Positions 61,518 to 64,000 of a stretch of DNA of 64,000 nucleotides are shown here, piece after piece. Both the position numbers and the translations under genes were made by a program. Source of the stretch: Vibrio brasiliensis LMG 20546 (GTDB lineage: Bacteria; Pseudomonadota; Gammaproteobacteria; Enterobacterales; Vibrionaceae); contig NZ_AEVS01000081.1 of the NCBI RefSeq assembly GCF_000189255.1, positions 62,001 to 126,000 on the forward strand, written 5' to 3'. Below the pieces are notes generated by a model. It did not search any database. It saw only the letters and a list, made by a program, of their open reading frames with translations, and was not told the DNA's origin. Numbering within the stretch: the stretch's first letter is position 1; every line of letters begins with the position of its first letter.

Positions 61518-63485
61518 ATGATTAAAAAAAGAAGCGTGCCTTTAGCAGTGGGGGTGATGGCGACGGGTCTTGTGCCAAGCATAGCTCTCGCAGAAACCTA
61601 TGATATCAATTTGAGTCAGTTACAGGCCGACGAGCAAGAGATTATCGCTCAGGCACCTGAGGGCTTGGCATTGGTTCAGGAGTCGATAGAGACTTTAGAT
61701 AACGATGTGGTTGAAGCGATTACCGTTAACTCACCTTCGAATCCGGAGAACGTAAAACGTGTCGAGTCGATCGTTTCTGAGCAACAGTGGGAGTTCTTGT
61801 TTCCAGAACGTCACCAGAACTACACCTATCTCAATTTCCTTAAAGGGGTGGGAAAATACCCAGCATTTTGTGGCACTTACAGTGATGGAAGGGATTCAGA
61901 CGCGATTTGTCGTAAATCTCTGGCCACTATGTTTGCCCATTTTACTCAAGAGACTGGCGGCCATAATGCTTACAGCGAGAATCCACAATGGCGTCAAGGC
62001 TTAGTCTATCTAAGAGAGATTGGCTGGGATGAAAATACGCCCGGAGGCTACGGAATTTGTGACTCAGGATTGTGGCAGGGGCAGGCGTATCCTTGTGGAA
62101 CATTCCCGGATGGCTCCAATAAGAGTTACTTTGGTCGAGGGGCTAAACAGCTCAGTTACAACTACAACTATGGACCTTTCTCATACTCAATCTATGGCAA
62201 TGTTGAAAAGCTACTTAACGAACCTGAGTTAGTTGCCGATACCTGGTTGAACCTTGCCAGCGCGGTGTTCTTCTATCTCTATCCCCAACCTCCAAAACCA
62301 AGCATGCTGCATGTTATGGATGGTACTTGGCAGCCAAATCAGGAAGACCTGAATAACGGCTTGGTGCCAGGATTTGGTGTGACAACTCAGATCATCAATG
62401 GTGGTGTTGAGTGTGGTGGCTCTTCAGAGCATCAACAATCGTTGAATCGAATCGAGTACTACCGTGAATTTGCTTCATATCTTGGTGTTGACGTACCAGA
62501 AGATGAAGTTCTGGGCTGTGCGAGCATGAAGCAGTTTACCGAATCAGGCGCTGGTGCGCTGCAAGTCTACTGGGAGCAGGATTGGTCCTGGACTCCGGAT
62601 ACGCCAAGCGGTGAAGTCTACAAGTGTCAGCTTGTTGCCTATCAAGGTCCATTCTCTGCTTTTATTGATGGTGATTATGTAAAATGTGTCGATAACAAGT
62701 TTGATGTCAACATTATCGATGATAGTGGCCCGCAGCCTCCAGTGGCGGATGCAGGAAGTGATGTCACCTTATACTCAGACAATAGCAACGTGACTCTTGA
62801 TGGTAGTGGTTCCCAAAATGGTAGCAGCGAGAGCGTAACTTATCAGTGGACTCAAGTTTCACCATCGGCGCCTACTCTGACGATAACGAATGCGGATCAA
62901 GCTTCTGCATCTGTAGTCGTACCTCCGGTAGACAGTGACGTGCGTTTTGAGTTTAGTCTCACAGTGACCAACAGCGACGGCGTTAGTGACTCAGATACAA
63001 TGGCGATTAACGCTCAGCCAATGCCAGGTAATTTCCCTCCTGAAGTTACCCTTAACGCACCTGAAAGTGCTACCGCTGGTGGTGTCGCGCAGCTTAGTGT
63101 ATCGATTGACGATGTCGATGACAGCTCGTTCAACATTGTTTGGAACTCGGCAGAGAGCATTCAGTTGGTAGTGGCGGATGACAATTTATCTGCGAGCTTT
63201 ACAGCACCAGATGTGGCGGAAGTAACGTCTGCAACTGTATCTGTTGAAGTGACTGATTCGGCCAACAATGTTGTGACTGAAAGCAAAACCATCACTCTTC
63301 AGCCTCAAGGCGGAGCCTATCCGGCGTGGCAACTTGGTCATGCATATAACGAAGGGGATTTGGTGACAGAGCAAGGGGTCAACTACGAGTGTAAAAAGTG
63401 GCCAGTGACAGGCTGGTGTGGTGCGAATGAAGTGTACAAACCAGGTGAAGGCCTTTACTGGCAAGAAGCGTGGATTCAGCACTAA
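61518..63485 (+). CDS. Secreted GH19 chitinase with PKD-like, Ig-like and CBM5/12 domains
   Basis: A 655-residue secreted enzyme. The ATG at 61518 follows AATAAGG; signal peptide ~1-24 (PSIALA-ETYD). The GH19 catalytic domain (~75-345) has Glu145 in FAHFTQETGGHN, then YLREI as the second acid region, SYFGRGAKQLSYNYNYG and TQIINGGVECGG. A Cys-rich carbohydrate-binding-like stretch follows (~365-395, EVYKCQLVAYQGPFSAFIDGDYVKCVDN). A PKD/K319-type domain (~410-500) and a second Ig-like domain (~505-595) come next. The C-terminus (~600-655) is a CBM5/12 chitin-binding module (YPAWQLGHAYNEGDLV, WCGANEVYKPG, YWQEAW). It degrades chitin outside the cell. Confidence 0.92.
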   Translation: MIKKRSVPLAVGVMATGLVPSIALAETYDINLSQLQADEQEIIAQAPEGLALVQESIETLDNDVVEAITVNSPSNPENVKRVESIVSEQQWEFLFPERHQNYTYLNFLKGVGKYPAFCGTYSDGRDSDAICRKSLATMFAHFTQETGGHNAYSENPQWRQGLVYLREIGWDENTPGGYGICDSGLWQGQAYPCGTFPDGSNKSYFGRGAKQLSYNYNYGPFSYSIYGNVEKLLNEPELVADTWLNLASAVFFYLYPQPPKPSMLHVMDGTWQPNQEDLNNGLVPGFGVTTQIINGGVECGGSSEHQQSLNRIEYYREFASYLGVDVPEDEVLGCASMKQFTESGAGALQVYWEQDWSWTPDTPSGEVYKCQLVAYQGPFSAFIDGDYVKCVDNKFDVNIIDDSGPQPPVADAGSDVTLYSDNSNVTLDGSGSQNGSSESVTYQWTQVSPSAPTLTITNADQASASVVVPPVDSDVRFEFSLTVTNSDGVSDSDTMAINAQPMPGNFPPEVTLNAPESATAGGVAQLSVSIDDVDDSSFNIVWNSAESIQLVVADDNLSASFTAPDVAEVTSATVSVEVTDSANNVVTESKTITLQPQGGAYPAWQLGHAYNEGDLVTEQGVNYECKKWPVTGWCGANEVYKPGEGLYWQEAWIQH

Positions 63486-63512
63486 TCGCAGCATACAACT
63501 AAACAAAAATGC

Positions 63513-63535
63513 ATGCCGTCCAAATTGGGCGGCAT
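63513..63535. terminator. Terminator between the chitinase and solute-binding protein genes
   Basis: ATGCCGTCC / GGGCGGCAT stem (one G-T pair) with loop AAATT between convergent genes, with A-rich and T-rich flanks. Confidence 0.75.
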
Positions 63536-63554
63536 TCTATTATTGATCCGCTGA

Positions 63555-64000
63555 CTACTGAGCGGAGTGTTTAGCCTGCATACTGGTAAGGTAGGGATCG
63601 AGCGTTGCTTTTAGCTCGGCTTTGGCAGGAAACTTTTTAGAAATCAGCATATAAAATTTATGGGGGCGCATATTCGGTACCACTTCAGCAACCAGATTGT
63701 CCTGAATGTAATCAATGCCCCAAACCGATTTAATCCCATCAATGATCTCCACCCAGTTAAGGTACACCTCGCAACCGCCTCGTTCCAACATATCCAAAGC
63801 ATCTTTAACTGAGTTTCCGGCTCGGATGATGTTGTTGAGATTAAAGTCGGTGTAGTTATAGCCGTGATTGCCACAGACTTTGTAATCGGTTAGCTCCTTA
63901 ACATCGCTGATGGTCAGTCCTTGAGGGAAGCGATCCAATGAGTAAATATAGTAGGGTGTAATGCTATAGTACCACTCAGTATAAAGATAATCTCTATCTC
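63555..64000 (-). CDS. Amino-acid-type periplasmic solute-binding protein, C-terminal part (5' end outside window)
   Basis: The frame is open from the window edge to the stop at 63555, ~148 residues. It resembles the second half of SBP_bac_3 family proteins. YYSITPYYIYSLDRFPQG starts the visible part, then ISDVKELTDYKVCGNHGYN (the hinge region), AGNSVKDALDMLERGGCEVYLNWVEI and a C-terminal KKFPAKAELKATLDPYL helix. Such proteins are either ABC-transport binding proteins or sensors; no transporter genes are visible. The TTG at 63938 is internal. Ligand unknown. Confidence 0.75.
   Translation of the reverse strand, partial: DRDYLYTEWYYSITPYYIYSLDRFPQGLTISDVKELTDYKVCGNHGYNYTDFNLNNIIRAGNSVKDALDMLERGGCEVYLNWVEIIDGIKSVWGIDYIQDNLVAEVVPNMRPHKFYMLISKKFPAKAELKATLDPYLTSMQAKHSAQ

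Overview
This 64 kb window looks like a stretch of a Vibrio genome, most likely the second chromosome. The gene order deoD, DUF523/DUF1722 gene, merR, phrB, L,D-transpeptidase, lpp, DEAD-box helicase, chemotaxis receptor, pstSCAB, GGDEF gene, M23 endopeptidase matches, from memory, the V. cholerae chromosome II block around VCA0053-VCA0079. The proteins are also typically vibrionaceous: a PutA without the N-terminal DNA-binding domain, a VpsR-type regulator, a GH19 chitinase with chitin-binding domains, and several c-di-GMP and chemotaxis proteins. I saw no tRNA, rRNA, CRISPR array or prophage.

Layout. 0-5 kb: end of pdxH, a PAS-LuxR regulator, and two paralogous secreted coiled-coil/PEGA proteins, one with a SUMF1-like domain. 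5-12 kb: proline catabolism (AraC-type regulator, putA, a stand-alone copy of the PutA C-terminal domain, putP), then a small zinc-ribbon protein and an Lrp-type regulator. 12-24 kb: DUF445 protein, thioesterase, chemotaxis receptor, GNAT enzyme, GlpM-like membrane protein, an ECF vitamin-type importer (T, fused A-A, S), the yibI-yibH pair and a DMT permease. 23-28 kb: two TPR signalling proteins (one with GGEEF, one with a degenerate GGDEF), a transposase-like zinc-ribbon protein and deoD. 29-35 kb: a MerR-controlled photolyase operon with a paired operator, an L,D-transpeptidase facing lpp, and a DEAD-box helicase. 35-41 kb: chemotaxis receptor and a phosphate transport operon pstSCAB without phoU, preceded by phased PHO half-sites.

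41-49.7 kb is the most interesting region: a complete Fap-like functional amyloid operon. It encodes a small repeat protein, a 1277-residue FapC-like amyloid subunit with 16 repeats, a FapD-like C39 peptidase, a FapA/FapE-like accessory protein, a FapF-like coiled-coil outer-membrane barrel, and a VpsR-like enhancer-binding protein that keeps the sigma54-contacting GAFTGA loop. The promoter has a full sigma54 layout: inverted-repeat upstream site, perfect IHF consensus, then a canonical -24/-12 element. The operon sits between pstB and a cdgA-like diguanylate cyclase, which suggests c-di-GMP-linked control of an amyloid matrix.

49.7-64 kb: cdgA-like gene with its periplasmic partner, YjiH-type and DUF1275 membrane proteins, a GFA protein, a small CBM48-like protein with a frameshift at a slippery T6A site, a ShyA-like endopeptidase, an OmpW-family gene also frameshifted at an A6 run, the divergent ppsA/ppsR pair, a secreted GH19 chitinase behind a structured leader, and the end of an amino-acid-type solute-binding protein gene that runs off the window.
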